From contig NZ_CP081000.1 of assembly GCF_019645875.1 (NCBI RefSeq), positions 4,746,417 through 4,810,416 on the forward strand: a DNA stretch of 64,000 bases, in the 5' to 3' direction. Both the position numbers and the translations under genes were made by a program. The notes under the pieces were generated by a model that did no database searches, was not told where the DNA came from, and was given only the letters and a program-made list of their open reading frames with translations. Positions 35,406 to 43,512 of this stretch are shown here, piece by piece. Origin of the DNA: Mycolicibacterium senegalense (GTDB lineage Bacteria; Actinomycetota; Actinomycetes; Mycobacteriales; Mycobacteriaceae). Numbering within the stretch: position 1 is the stretch's first letter; each line of letters begins with the position of its first letter.

Positions 35406-35461
35406 GAGCAGACAGAAAATCGCCCGCTTTCCCGCGGAAATGGGCAGTTTTGCGTCTGCTC
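35406..35461. terminator. Terminator-like inverted repeat after the sigma gene
   Basis: 20-bp imperfect arms (35406-35425 starting GAGCAGAC; 35442-35461 ending GTCTGCTC) around a G/C-rich loop. It ends the oxidoreductase-sigma transcript and stands 23 bp before pabB. Confidence 0.7.
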
Positions 35462-35484
35462 GCGGGAGGAAGCAAGCTAGGTCC

Positions 35485-36726
35485 ATGCGGATCGAGCGGC
35501 TCGGCGCGCTGGGCGAGGGCCCGGCGGTACTACGCGGTGTCGCCGCAGCCGCCGCCCGCGCCGGCCTGCCACCGCCCGCAGCGCTGATCGGCGAGTGGTT
35601 CGGATCGCGCGCGGTCATCGCACCATCGGTCAACGTGACCCCGGTGAGCCCCCACGCCGCCTTTCCGTGGACACCCGGCGACGCCGGCCCCACCGCCGTC
35701 GGGGGCGGCTGGTTCGGTTACCTGTCCTACCCCGACCCCGGCGCCGACGGACGCGGTCCCCGCATCCCGGTGGCGGCCGGCGGCTGGTCGGACTGCGTGC
35801 TGCGCGAGGACGCCGACGGGATCTGGTGGTTCGAAAGCCTCAGCGGCGCAGCCTTTCCCGAATGGCTTGCGAAGCTGGCGCCCATTGAACCAGCCCGCTA
35901 CCACATCACCTGGGCCCCGCCCGATCGCGCCGAGCACCGCCGCGGCGTGCTGGCCTGCCTGGAGGCCATCGCAGCGGGAGAGGTGTACCAAGCCTGTGTG
36001 TGCACCAGATACACCGGCCGGATCGACGGCGACCCGATCGACTTCTTCACCGAGGCAGTGGCACGGACCGCACCGGCGCGGGCCGCCTATGTGGCCGGGG
36101 ATTGGGGTGCGGTGGCCTCGCTGTCACCGGAGTTGTTCCTGCGCCGGGCGGGCACTGCGGTCGCCTCCAGCCCGATCAAGGGCACGCTGCCTTCCTCGGC
36201 CGACCCGGCCGCACTGCTGGCCTCGATCAAGGATGTCGCCGAGAACGTCATGATCGTCGACCTGGTGCGCAATGACCTGGGGCGGGTGGCGGCCACGGGC
36301 AGCGTGACGGTGCCCGAACTGCTCGCCGTGCATCCGGCGCCGGGTGTCTGGCACCTGGTGTCGACGGTCACCGCCGAGGTGCCGGTGCACGTGCCGACCA
36401 GCGCACTGCTCGACGCCACCTTCCCGCCGGCGTCGGTGACCGGCACTCCGAAGCGTCGAGCCCGCCAGCTGCTGCAGCAGTGGGAGCCGGCACGACGCGG
36501 AGTCTATTGCGGGACAGTCGGTTTGGCCTCCCCTGCGGCGGGCTGTGAACTCAATGTGGCGATCCGCACGGTAGAGGTCGGCCCTGACGGGTCGGCGGTT
36601 CTCGGCGTCGGCGGCGGCATCACCGCCGATTCCGACGTGGACGCGGAATGGGAGGAATGCCTGCACAAGTCAGCGTCGATCGTCGAGTTCTCCGGGCGGG
36701 CCCAACCGCTTTCGTCAGGAGGCTGA
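35485..36726 (+). CDS. pabB: Aminodeoxychorismate synthase component I
   Basis: Chorismate-utilising enzyme of 413 residues making 4-amino-4-deoxychorismate for folate. The diagnostic C-terminal blocks are present: AGEVYQACVCTRY, SSPIKGT with the catalytic lysine, DLVRNDLGRV, FPPASVTGTPKRRA and GVGGGITADSD. The N-terminal domain is shorter than in anthranilate synthase. The glutaminase partner is not in the window. Its end overlaps the converging small gene by 12 bp. Confidence 0.92.
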   Translation: MRIERLGALGEGPAVLRGVAAAAARAGLPPPAALIGEWFGSRAVIAPSVNVTPVSPHAAFPWTPGDAGPTAVGGGWFGYLSYPDPGADGRGPRIPVAAGGWSDCVLREDADGIWWFESLSGAAFPEWLAKLAPIEPARYHITWAPPDRAEHRRGVLACLEAIAAGEVYQACVCTRYTGRIDGDPIDFFTEAVARTAPARAAYVAGDWGAVASLSPELFLRRAGTAVASSPIKGTLPSSADPAALLASIKDVAENVMIVDLVRNDLGRVAATGSVTVPELLAVHPAPGVWHLVSTVTAEVPVHVPTSALLDATFPPASVTGTPKRRARQLLQQWEPARRGVYCGTVGLASPAAGCELNVAIRTVEVGPDGSAVLGVGGGITADSDVDAEWEECLHKSASIVEFSGRAQPLSSGG

Positions 36727-37080
36727 GTCGGGCGCGAGTGCCGATCCCCACATCGCGACCCGCGCGTTGAACGCACCGGTGTCCGGCGACTCGGGGTGCC
36801 AGGCCGAGACATCGATGGCGACGGGCACGAAGCTGTTGCCCTCATAGATGGGTACCGCCGAGTACATCTGAACCTTCCCCTCCCGGATGAGGGAAGCGAC
36901 GATGTTGAGATCGACATCCTGCTTGGCCGCCGCCGAGCCGACCGGGCAGTACACCACGTTCTGAACGTGATCCGGCCCGCCGAATTCGGCCGGCGTGAGA
37001 AACACCCGCTCCAATTGCCCCTGCGCACAAAGCTGTTCGGCCTTTTCCGCAGAATCGACCATCGAGAAATCCACACCCAT
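36715..37080 (-). CDS. Conserved small protein, function unknown
   Basis: 121 residues, no signal peptide or membrane segment. Two cysteines (QLCAQ, VYCPVG) and an alpha/beta-like pattern with VFLTPAEFGGPDHVQNVVYCPVG and a YSAVPIYEGNSFVPVAIDV stretch. I do not recognise the family. ATG at 37080. Its stop lies inside the last codons of pabB on the opposite strand. It stands between pabB and rsmI, where M. tuberculosis has Rv1004c, but I cannot claim orthology. Confidence 0.65.
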   Translation of the reverse strand: MGVDFSMVDSAEKAEQLCAQGQLERVFLTPAEFGGPDHVQNVVYCPVGSAAAKQDVDLNIVASLIREGKVQMYSAVPIYEGNSFVPVAIDVSAWHPESPDTGAFNARVAMWGSALAPDSAS

Positions 37081-37142
37081 CTCGCCACCCTAACCGCCGT
37101 TTCGCACCCTCAGACGCACCAAATCTGCGGCGGAAGGCGGGC

Positions 37143-37979
37143 CTAATCCCGCGCGCGCAACACCGCGTCGTAGAGGTCACGCCGCGACGGCGCCCCCGGG
37201 TTGGCCGCGATCACCTGCGCGCAGGCGTCTTTGACCCGGGTTCCGTCAGCCACCAGTTCCTCGACCTCGGCGACCAGGGCGGGCAGTTCGACGGTCGGGG
37301 TGCCCCCGGCCAGCACCACGGTGATCTCCCCCAGCACGCCGTCGGCGGCCCATTCGGCGAGTTCGGCCAGGCTGCCACGACGGATCTCCTCGTGGGTCTT
37401 GGTCAGCTCGCGGCACACCACGGCGCGTCGCTCCGGACCCAACACGTCGACGGCGTCGCGCAGCGTCTCGGCCAGCCGGCGCGGCGACTCGAAGAACACG
37501 GTGGTGCGCGGTTCGGCGGCCAGGGTCTGCAGCCAGGCCAGTCGCGCGGCGTGCTTACGCGGCGCGAACCCCTCGAAGCAGAACCGGTCCGAGGCGAGCC
37601 CGGACACCGCCAGTGCCGTCGTCACCGCGGAAGGCCCAGGCAGGCAGGAGACCGGTAGATCCGCCTCGGCGCAGGCTGCCACCAGGCGGTAGCCCGGGTC
37701 GTTGATCAACGGCATGCCGGCATCGCTGACCACCAGCACCGTCGCCCCCGCCGCGATCTCGGCGACCAACCCGGGCACGCGACCCGCCTCGTTCTGGTCG
37801 AAGAAGCTCAGGATCCGGCCCGCCGGCTGGACACCGAGCGACTGGGCCAGGGCACGCACCCGCCGGGTGTCCTCGGCCGCCACGATGTCGGCCGTCCGCA
37901 GCGCCTCGACCAGCCGCGCGGAGGCATCGGAGGGCAGGCCCAGCGGCGTGGCGCCGATCAGTAGTTTGCCGGGTGTCAC
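37143..37979 (-). CDS. rsmI: 16S rRNA (cytidine1402-2'-O)-methyltransferase RsmI
   Basis: SAM-dependent methyltransferase of the tetrapyrrole-methylase fold, modifying C1402 in the ribosomal decoding centre. N-terminal LIGATPLG, AAEDTRRVRAL, SFFDQNEAGR, the glycine-rich VVSDAGMPLINDPGYRLV and LPGPSAVTTALAVSGL are standard. 278 residues. GTG start at 37979; divergent from pmt with 24 bp between starts. Confidence 0.93.
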   Translation of the reverse strand: MTPGKLLIGATPLGLPSDASARLVEALRTADIVAAEDTRRVRALAQSLGVQPAGRILSFFDQNEAGRVPGLVAEIAAGATVLVVSDAGMPLINDPGYRLVAACAEADLPVSCLPGPSAVTTALAVSGLASDRFCFEGFAPRKHAARLAWLQTLAAEPRTTVFFESPRRLAETLRDAVDVLGPERRAVVCRELTKTHEEIRRGSLAELAEWAADGVLGEITVVLAGGTPTVELPALVAEVEELVADGTRVKDACAQVIAANPGAPSRRDLYDAVLRARD

Positions 37980-38003
37980 GACCGACAGCCTACGATCGCT
38001 TGC

Positions 38004-39554
38004 GTGACCGCCACCGCCACCGAATCGACGACGGCTGGTCGCTCGGTCCCGTTGATCAGCCCGGCGCCGCTGATCCCGGCCCCCGATTTCGGGCCGACGG
38101 ACCGGCTGCAGGGCTGGCTGATGACGGCGATCATCACCGCGCTGGCAGCGATAAGCCGCTTCCTGAACCTGGGTTCGCCGACCGATGCCGGCACACCCGT
38201 CTTCGACGAGAAGCACTACGCACCGCAGGCCTGGCAGATGCTGCACAACCACGGCGTCGAGGACAACCCGGGCTACGGCCTGGTGGTGCACCCTCCGGTG
38301 GGCAAGCAACTGATCTCGATCGGCGAGGCGCTGTTCGGCTACAACGGGCTGGGCTGGCGGTTCTCCGGGGCGCTGTGCGGTGTGGTGACCGTGCTGCTGG
38401 TGGTGCGAATCGCGCGCCGGATCAGCCGCTCGACGCTTGTCGGCGGTATCGCCGGGCTGCTGCTGATCGCCGACGGGGTGAGTTTCGTCTCGGCCCGCAC
38501 GGCGCTGCTGGACGTGTTCCTCGTGGTGTTCGTGGTCGCGGCGTTCGCCTGTCTGATGGTGGATCGCGACGACGTCCGCCATCGCATGCACATCGCGTTC
38601 ATGGAGGGCCGCATCGCCGAGACGCCGTGGGGTCCCCGGCTGGGTGTGCGATGGTGGCGCTTCGGTGCGGGCGTGCTGCTGGGCCTGGCCTGCGCCACCA
38701 AGTGGTCCGGGCTCTACTTCGTGGTGTTCTTCGGCGTCATGACGCTCGTGCTCGATGCGATCGCGCGCAAGCAGTACCACGTGCCCGGGCCGTGGCGGGG
38801 CATGCTGCGCCGCGACCTGGGGCCGGCCGCATACGTGTTCGGGTTCATTCCGTTCGCGGTGTACCTGGCGTCGTACGCGCCGTGGTTCGCCTCCGAAACC
38901 GGTGTGGACCGCCACGAGGTCGGCCAGTCCATCGGCGAGAACAGCATCATCCCGCTGCCGGACGCCCTGAGGTCGCTGTGGCACTACACCTATGCCGCAT
39001 ACCGGTTCCACGCCGGGCTGACCAACGCCGACGGCAACCACCATCCGTGGGAATCCAAACCGTGGACGTGGCCGATGTCGTTGCGTCCCGTGCTCTACGC
39101 GATCGACAACCACGATGTGGCCGGCTGCGGCGCGCAATCGTGTGTGAAGGCCGTGATGCTGTTGGGCACTCCGGCGATGTGGTTCGTCGCGGTGCCCGTG
39201 CTGCTGTGGGCTTTGTGGCGGGCCGTGGTACGCCGGGACTGGCGCTACGGCGTGGTGCTGGTCGGCTACTCGGCTGGTTTCCTGCCCTGGTTCTTCGACA
39301 TCGACCGGCAGATGTATTTCTTCTACGCCACGGTGATGGCGCCGTTCCTGGTGCTGGCGATCGCGCTGATCCTCGGCGACATCCTCTATCAGCCCAAGCA
39401 GAACCCCGAACGCCGAACACTGGGCCTGCTGGTGGTGTGCTTGTATGTGGCGCTGGTGATCGCCAACTTCGCGTGGCTCTACCCGATCCTGACCGGTATC
39501 CCGATCTCACAGTCGACCTGGAATTTGGAGATCTGGCTGCCTTCCTGGCGCTGA
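38004..39554 (+). CDS. pmt: Polyprenol-phosphate-mannose: protein O-mannosyltransferase
   Basis: Integral membrane GT39-family enzyme (Rv1002c type) of 516 residues that O-mannosylates exported proteins during Sec translocation. The first extracytoplasmic loop carries DEKHYAPQAW with the catalytic Asp-Glu pair (near residue 64), followed by HPPVGKQL. About ten to eleven hydrophobic helices. The luminal region with FHAGLTNADGNHHPWESKPWTWP is conserved, and the C-terminus ends in NLEIWLPSWR as in M. tuberculosis. GTG start at 38004. Its targets here would be the many lipoproteins and secreted proteins. Confidence 0.95.
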   Translation: MTATATESTTAGRSVPLISPAPLIPAPDFGPTDRLQGWLMTAIITALAAISRFLNLGSPTDAGTPVFDEKHYAPQAWQMLHNHGVEDNPGYGLVVHPPVGKQLISIGEALFGYNGLGWRFSGALCGVVTVLLVVRIARRISRSTLVGGIAGLLLIADGVSFVSARTALLDVFLVVFVVAAFACLMVDRDDVRHRMHIAFMEGRIAETPWGPRLGVRWWRFGAGVLLGLACATKWSGLYFVVFFGVMTLVLDAIARKQYHVPGPWRGMLRRDLGPAAYVFGFIPFAVYLASYAPWFASETGVDRHEVGQSIGENSIIPLPDALRSLWHYTYAAYRFHAGLTNADGNHHPWESKPWTWPMSLRPVLYAIDNHDVAGCGAQSCVKAVMLLGTPAMWFVAVPVLLWALWRAVVRRDWRYGVVLVGYSAGFLPWFFDIDRQMYFFYATVMAPFLVLAIALILGDILYQPKQNPERRTLGLLVVCLYVALVIANFAWLYPILTGIPISQSTWNLEIWLPSWR

Positions 39555-39625
39555 AATTGCACACAGGGTCGTGCGACCGAGTTGTCCACAGCCCTGGACG
39601 CAATCTCAACGGCACACGCCCAGAG

Positions 39626-40834
39626 CTAGAGCAGGTCCCGCGCTGCCGGGCACGACATACAGCGTGGGCCGCCGCGGCCGGTGCCCAGCTCGGACGCCTC
39701 GATCGACAGCACTTCGATACCCGAATCAGCCAGCCGGGCATTGGTTTCCGAGTTGCGCTCGTAGGCCACCACCACACCCGGCGCCAGGGCCAGGGTGTTG
39801 TTGCCGTCGTCCCATTGTTCGCGTTCGGCGGTGACGGGATCGAGCCCGGTGTCGATCACCCGCAGTTCCTCGATGCCCATCGCGTCGGCCGCCGCCACCA
39901 CGAACGGCACTTCGTCGTCGATCCGGATCCCGGCCTCGGTGCGGTGAATGGTGAACGCCGACAACGAGTCCACAATGTTGGGGTACATCACCACCGCGTC
40001 GACGTCGACCATGGTGCACACGGTGTCCAGGTGCATCTGGGCGCGCTCCTGCCGGATCGGCACCGCCAGCACGGTGTGGGCCAGGTCGTCGTCGAACAGG
40101 CTTCGCGCCAACGCCTCGGCGCCGGCCGGCGTGGTCCGCTCCCCCACACCCACCGCCACCACACCGGGCCCCAGCAGCAGCACGTCTCCGCCTTCGACGG
40201 GTGCTGAACGGGATTCGTAGGCCCGCCGGACGCCGAGGAACCGTGGATGGTGGGCGTAGATCAGGTCGGTCAGCGAGGTCTCGCGCACCCGTGCCGGCAG
40301 CGCCAGGGAGGTGATGGCCACGCGCGGACCGATCCAGAACGACGAATCGCGGGTGAACAGCAGATTGGGCAGCGGCTCGATCACGAAATCACCGCCGTGG
40401 TGCATGAGCCGCACCAGCGACAGCTCCGCTCCGTGGAACGGCACTTCGTTGAAGGTCATGCCGGCCATCAGGATGTGGGCCAGTTCCACCGGCGGCAGGC
40501 CGCGCAGGTAGGCCGAAAGTTCCTGGGCCAGTGGCACACCGAGGCGACGCGCATCGACGGCCGCGGAGATGCCGTGCATCCGCGCGGCCCCACTGTGCGC
40601 CAGCGCCTCGGTCAGCAGATCTGCCAGCAGCAGCACCTCGACGCCGCGGGAACGCAAGACGTCGGCGAAGGCGTCGTGTTCGCGCTGCGCCTTGGCCACC
40701 CAGGGCAGGCCGTCGAACAGCAGGGCGTCGTTGTTGCGGGGCGTCAGCCGCTGCAACTCCGGGCCGGGCCGGTGCAGGATGACGGCGCGCAGGGTGCCGA
40801 CCTCAGAGTTGGAACCGAACACCGCAGTCTCCAC
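39626..40834 (-). CDS. arcA: Arginine deiminase
   Basis: Converts arginine to citrulline and ammonia. 402 residues. Active-site features: FTRDSS with the conserved Asp, HLDTVCTMVD, GGDVLLLG, WDDGNNTL and the C-terminal nucleophile Cys in RGGPRCMSCP. The partners arcB and arcC are absent nearby, so the classical ATP-yielding pathway is not encoded here as an operon. GTG start at 40834. A SoxR-like palindrome lies 12 bp upstream in the 33-bp gap to soxR. Confidence 0.95.
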   Translation of the reverse strand: METAVFGSNSEVGTLRAVILHRPGPELQRLTPRNNDALLFDGLPWVAKAQREHDAFADVLRSRGVEVLLLADLLTEALAHSGAARMHGISAAVDARRLGVPLAQELSAYLRGLPPVELAHILMAGMTFNEVPFHGAELSLVRLMHHGGDFVIEPLPNLLFTRDSSFWIGPRVAITSLALPARVRETSLTDLIYAHHPRFLGVRRAYESRSAPVEGGDVLLLGPGVVAVGVGERTTPAGAEALARSLFDDDLAHTVLAVPIRQERAQMHLDTVCTMVDVDAVVMYPNIVDSLSAFTIHRTEAGIRIDDEVPFVVAAADAMGIEELRVIDTGLDPVTAEREQWDDGNNTLALAPGVVVAYERNSETNARLADSGIEVLSIEASELGTGRGGPRCMSCPAARDLL

Positions 40835-40845
40835 CTCATGACGTT

Positions 40846-40865
40846 AACTCAACTATGGTTGAGGT
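40846..40865. promoter_or_regulatory. SoxR-type operator between arcA and soxR
   Basis: Perfect arms CTCAAC (40848-40853) and GTTGAG (40858-40863) with TATG between, inside AACTCAAC...GTTGAGGT. The known SoxR box is a CCTCAA/TTGAGG palindrome. It lies between the divergent starts, 3 bp before soxR and 12 bp before arcA. Confidence 0.7.
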
Positions 40866-40867
40866 GT

Positions 40868-41299
40868 ATGGAGACGCACGAGTTAACTCCTGGCGAGATG
40901 TCGCTGCGCAGCGGCGTGGCCGTGTCCGCCCTGCACTTCTACGAGCGCGAGGGCTTGATCGCCAGTCGCCGCACTTCCGGAAACCAACGCCGCTACGCCC
41001 GCGAGACGCTGCGCCGGGTGGCCTTCATCCGGATGTCTCAGCGCCTCGGGATCCCCCTGGCCCGCATTCGCGAAGCACTGTCCAGCCTGCCCGATGACCG
41101 GGTACCGACCAGCAAGGACTGGGCCAAGCTCTCGGCCGGCTGGCGTCAGGACCTCGACGACCGGATCCTGCACCTGCAACGGTTGCGCGACAACTTGACC
41201 GGCTGCATCGGCTGCGGCTGCCTGAGCCTCAAGACGTGCCTGTTGACCAACCCCGGCGACGTTCTCGCCGAGCGCGGTCCGGGTGCCTCTCGCCTCTAA
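40868..41299 (+). CDS. soxR: Redox-sensitive MerR-family activator SoxR
   Basis: Regulator of 143 residues. N-terminal MerR winged helix (MSLRSGVAVSALHFYEREGL, then RRYARETLRRVAFI), a coiled-coil dimer helix, and the [2Fe-2S] motif CIGCGCLSLKTC, which is exactly CX2CXCX5C near residue 118. It senses redox-cycling compounds through oxidation of the cluster. ATG at 40868 lies directly behind the palindrome, so it probably controls its own transcription and that of arcA. Full-length for the family. Confidence 0.93.
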   Translation: METHELTPGEMSLRSGVAVSALHFYEREGLIASRRTSGNQRRYARETLRRVAFIRMSQRLGIPLARIREALSSLPDDRVPTSKDWAKLSAGWRQDLDDRILHLQRLRDNLTGCIGCGCLSLKTCLLTNPGDVLAERGPGASRL

Positions 41300-41304
41300 C
41301 GCAG

Positions 41305-41320
41305 TCGAACGTCTGTGCGA
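41305..41320 (+). promoter_or_regulatory. LexA/SOS-box-like site before the AlkB-like gene
   Basis: TCGAAC-GTCT-GTGCGA. The mycobacterial SOS box is TCGAAC-N4-GTTCGA, so there is one mismatch. A TACACT hexamer (41321-41326), a plausible -10, abuts it and is 7 bp before the ATG at 41334, suggesting a leaderless or near-leaderless SOS-controlled transcript. Confidence 0.65.
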
Positions 41321-41333
41321 TACACTCGCGCGC

Positions 41334-41930
41334 ATGGAGCTGGCGTTGCAAGGCTCACTGTTCGAGCACGCTGAACGTCGTCGACTCGGAAACGGCGCCT
41401 GGGTGGAACTGCGCTCGGGCTGGTTGCCCGATGCCGACTCGCTGTTCGAGGAGTTGATGGACGGGATCCCGTGGCGATCCGAGGAACGTGAGATGTATGA
41501 CCGGGTGGTGGCCGTGCCGCGGCTGGTCAGCTTCCACCACCTGATCAACGAACCGGTGCCGCACCCCCGCCTGAAACAGATCCGACGCAGGCTCAACGAC
41601 ACGTTCGGCGGTGAGCTCGGAGAACCCTTCACCACCGCGGGGCTCTGCCTGTACCGCGATGGCAATGACAGCGTGGCCTGGCACGGTGACACCATCGGCC
41701 GCAGCCGCACCGAGGACACCATGGTGGCCATCGTCGGCCTTGGGGCGACAAGGGTTTTCGCCTTGCGCCCGCGCGGCGGTGGCCATGCCCTGCGGCTGCA
41801 GCACCGCCACGGCGATCTGCTGGTGATGGGCGGCTCGTGCCAGCGCACCTGGGAGCATTCGATACCGAAGACCACCAGCCTGGTGGGGCCGCGGATCAGC
41901 ATTCAGTTCCGTCCGCAGGACGTGCGCTGA
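41334..41930 (+). CDS. AlkB-like 2-oxoglutarate/Fe(II)-dependent dioxygenase (Rv1000c-like)
   Basis: Protein of 198 residues, probably a DNA or RNA alkylation-repair dioxygenase. Iron ligands HGD in VAWHGDTIG and the distal His in WEHSIPK; the 2-oxoglutarate arginine region is GPRISIQFR. The nucleotide-recognition region LCLYRDGNDSVAWH matches AlkB-family proteins such as ALKBH2/3. ATG at 41334 (MELALQGSLFE). A LexA-like box and a -10 sit directly upstream, supporting a DNA-damage role. It converges with the lipoprotein gene at 41937, 6 bp apart. Confidence 0.87.
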   Translation: MELALQGSLFEHAERRRLGNGAWVELRSGWLPDADSLFEELMDGIPWRSEEREMYDRVVAVPRLVSFHHLINEPVPHPRLKQIRRRLNDTFGGELGEPFTTAGLCLYRDGNDSVAWHGDTIGRSRTEDTMVAIVGLGATRVFALRPRGGGHALRLQHRHGDLLVMGGSCQRTWEHSIPKTTSLVGPRISIQFRPQDVR

Positions 41931-41936
41931 GGCTCG

Positions 41937-42611
41937 CTAGCCTCTTACATCGGCGACCGCGGCGCTGAGCAGCTCACGAGCCCGCTTGTCGTCCACCGGC
42001 GCCACCGGCTTGCCCGGCTCCACCAACGGATTGGCGGTGACGATCACCATGAAGGTGTCGAAACTGGCGACGTAGTTGTACAACTCACCGGTGCGGGCCT
42101 GCCCGCCCATCATCGTCTGCACGATGCGGTGCGTCCCGGTGGTGCGCGCCCCCTCGATCTGAGGGGCCTCGACCACGTCCACCTGCCCGCGGACCCCGGG
42201 GCCGAGGAACTTCACCTTTTTGCACGCGTCACCGGGGTCGTTCACCGGGACCGGTTCGGAGGTCTCGACGGCCAGCACGATGAACCGGTTGCCCGCTCCT
42301 TCTGCCGTGGTGGCCGCCATGTTGCCTTTGAGCCCTTCCGGCAACGACTGCCCTTCGGCGAATTTCGCACAATCGGCGGGGTCGACCTTGACGCCGGGCG
42401 GCATCTTGTGCGGCGCCAGCATTTTCGGGTCGATCCCGGTGGGGGCCACATCGGTGACCTTGAACTCCGGGCCGAAGGTGGAGCGCACCTTGGCGACGTT
42501 GGCGATGTCCGCGTGGGCGGAATCAGACTGGTCCGATTGACCGCAGGCGACCAATCCGGAGGCGCTGGCGAGGACGCCGGCGCAGGCGAGTAACACGTTG
42601 CGGTTCCACAT
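41937..42611 (-). CDS. Lipoprotein (Rv0999-like), function unknown
   Basis: Lipoprotein of 224 residues with lipobox LVAC (Cys near residue 23). The mature domain resembles the next gene upstream: a short strand-rich start (FGPEFKVTDVAPTGIDP), cysteines in DCAKF and ACKKV, a VDVVEAPQIEGA stretch and a C-terminal helix (ARELLSAAVADVRG). The PPIEGAETSG/PQIEGARTTG correspondence shows the two are paralogues. The function of the family is not known to me. ATG at 42611 chosen; a TTG at 42620 is possible. Confidence 0.75.
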   Translation of the reverse strand: MWNRNVLLACAGVLASASGLVACGQSDQSDSAHADIANVAKVRSTFGPEFKVTDVAPTGIDPKMLAPHKMPPGVKVDPADCAKFAEGQSLPEGLKGNMAATTAEGAGNRFIVLAVETSEPVPVNDPGDACKKVKFLGPGVRGQVDVVEAPQIEGARTTGTHRIVQTMMGGQARTGELYNYVASFDTFMVIVTANPLVEPGKPVAPVDDKRARELLSAAVADVRG

Positions 42612-42658
42612 CGCTGTCAAGATACCTGGGGCACGTCACCATTCCCGGCAGTGCCGAC

Positions 42659-43339
42659 TCAGCCGCGTAACGCCGAAACCGTTTTCACCAGCAGGTCGGA
42701 AGCGAACGCGGGGTCGAGCGCAGGATTCGGCGAGCCGGGATCGGTGACGACGCTGACGAACACGTGATAACCATCGCCCAGATCGGCGGTGAACGTGTCT
42801 GCGTGGGACCTGGTTTCGGTGCCCCCTTCGACAATCGTGGTGACAGCCGTGGACAGCCCCGACGTTTCCGCACCCTCGATCGGTGGAGCCGCGGCAGCGA
42901 TGACGGTTCCGACAGAATGCCCACCCGAAACACTCCACTGTCCGCACTCTGGTTCACGGCGATCGGAGAACAGGCCCGGAGCCAGCTTCGACACTCCCGC
43001 ATACACGATGCCGCCGGGGCCCGACGCCGACCAACCCCGCGTTGGCTCGACTTCGCGCGCTGCCAGGGCCCCGCACTCCGGCGGGTCGGCCTTCCAGTCC
43101 GGGCCGAAACCCCACAGCGATATCGGGGTGGCTTGCGGATCGATGGACACCACCTCGTAACCGGGCGGCAGGTCGTGGCGGACCCGGTCGATGCGGGCCG
43201 GGTTGACCGTGACGGAACCGCCTGCGGTCGCCGAGGTTGACGATGTCCGCGCCGGTTCCGGCGCCGACCGCGACCCGCACCCCACCCCGCAAACCAGGGT
43301 GCAAGTCAGCAGGACCGCCGCGACGGCGAAAGGGCGCAC
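42659..43339 (-). CDS. Lipoprotein paralogue of the Rv0999-like gene downstream
   Basis: 226 residues, GTG start at 43339. Signal peptide VRPFAVAAVLLTCTLVCGVGC with a lipobox ending at Cys21. A Ser/Thr/Ala linker (ARTSSTSATAGG) follows, then a domain with LPPGYEVVSIDP, DWKADPPECGAL and PPIEGAETSG. The threonine-rich linker is a plausible site for the O-mannosyltransferase encoded at 38004. It lies 47 bp upstream of the Rv0999-like gene on the same strand; a tandem duplication is likely. Confidence 0.72.
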   Translation of the reverse strand: MRPFAVAAVLLTCTLVCGVGCGSRSAPEPARTSSTSATAGGSVTVNPARIDRVRHDLPPGYEVVSIDPQATPISLWGFGPDWKADPPECGALAAREVEPTRGWSASGPGGIVYAGVSKLAPGLFSDRREPECGQWSVSGGHSVGTVIAAAAPPIEGAETSGLSTAVTTIVEGGTETRSHADTFTADLGDGYHVFVSVVTDPGSPNPALDPAFASDLLVKTVSALRG

Positions 43340-43512
43340 GGCGTTTTGATACCACAGTCCGCGAACGGCCGAGGCCGCCCCGCCCGAGCGCCCGGAACAT
43401 TTCACTGGGCAAAAGTCGGGGTGCCGTACTCCGTCGACTCGCAGCCGTCGACCGGCAAAGCGTTTATCGTGCCAGTTGCGCCTCACGAGGCGGTGAACCG
43501 ATGGGAGGACCG

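Noticed and set aside
37973..40207. 744-residue plus-strand frame overlapping pmt and arcA
   Set aside because: Out of frame with pmt, which is certain, and antisense to arcA.
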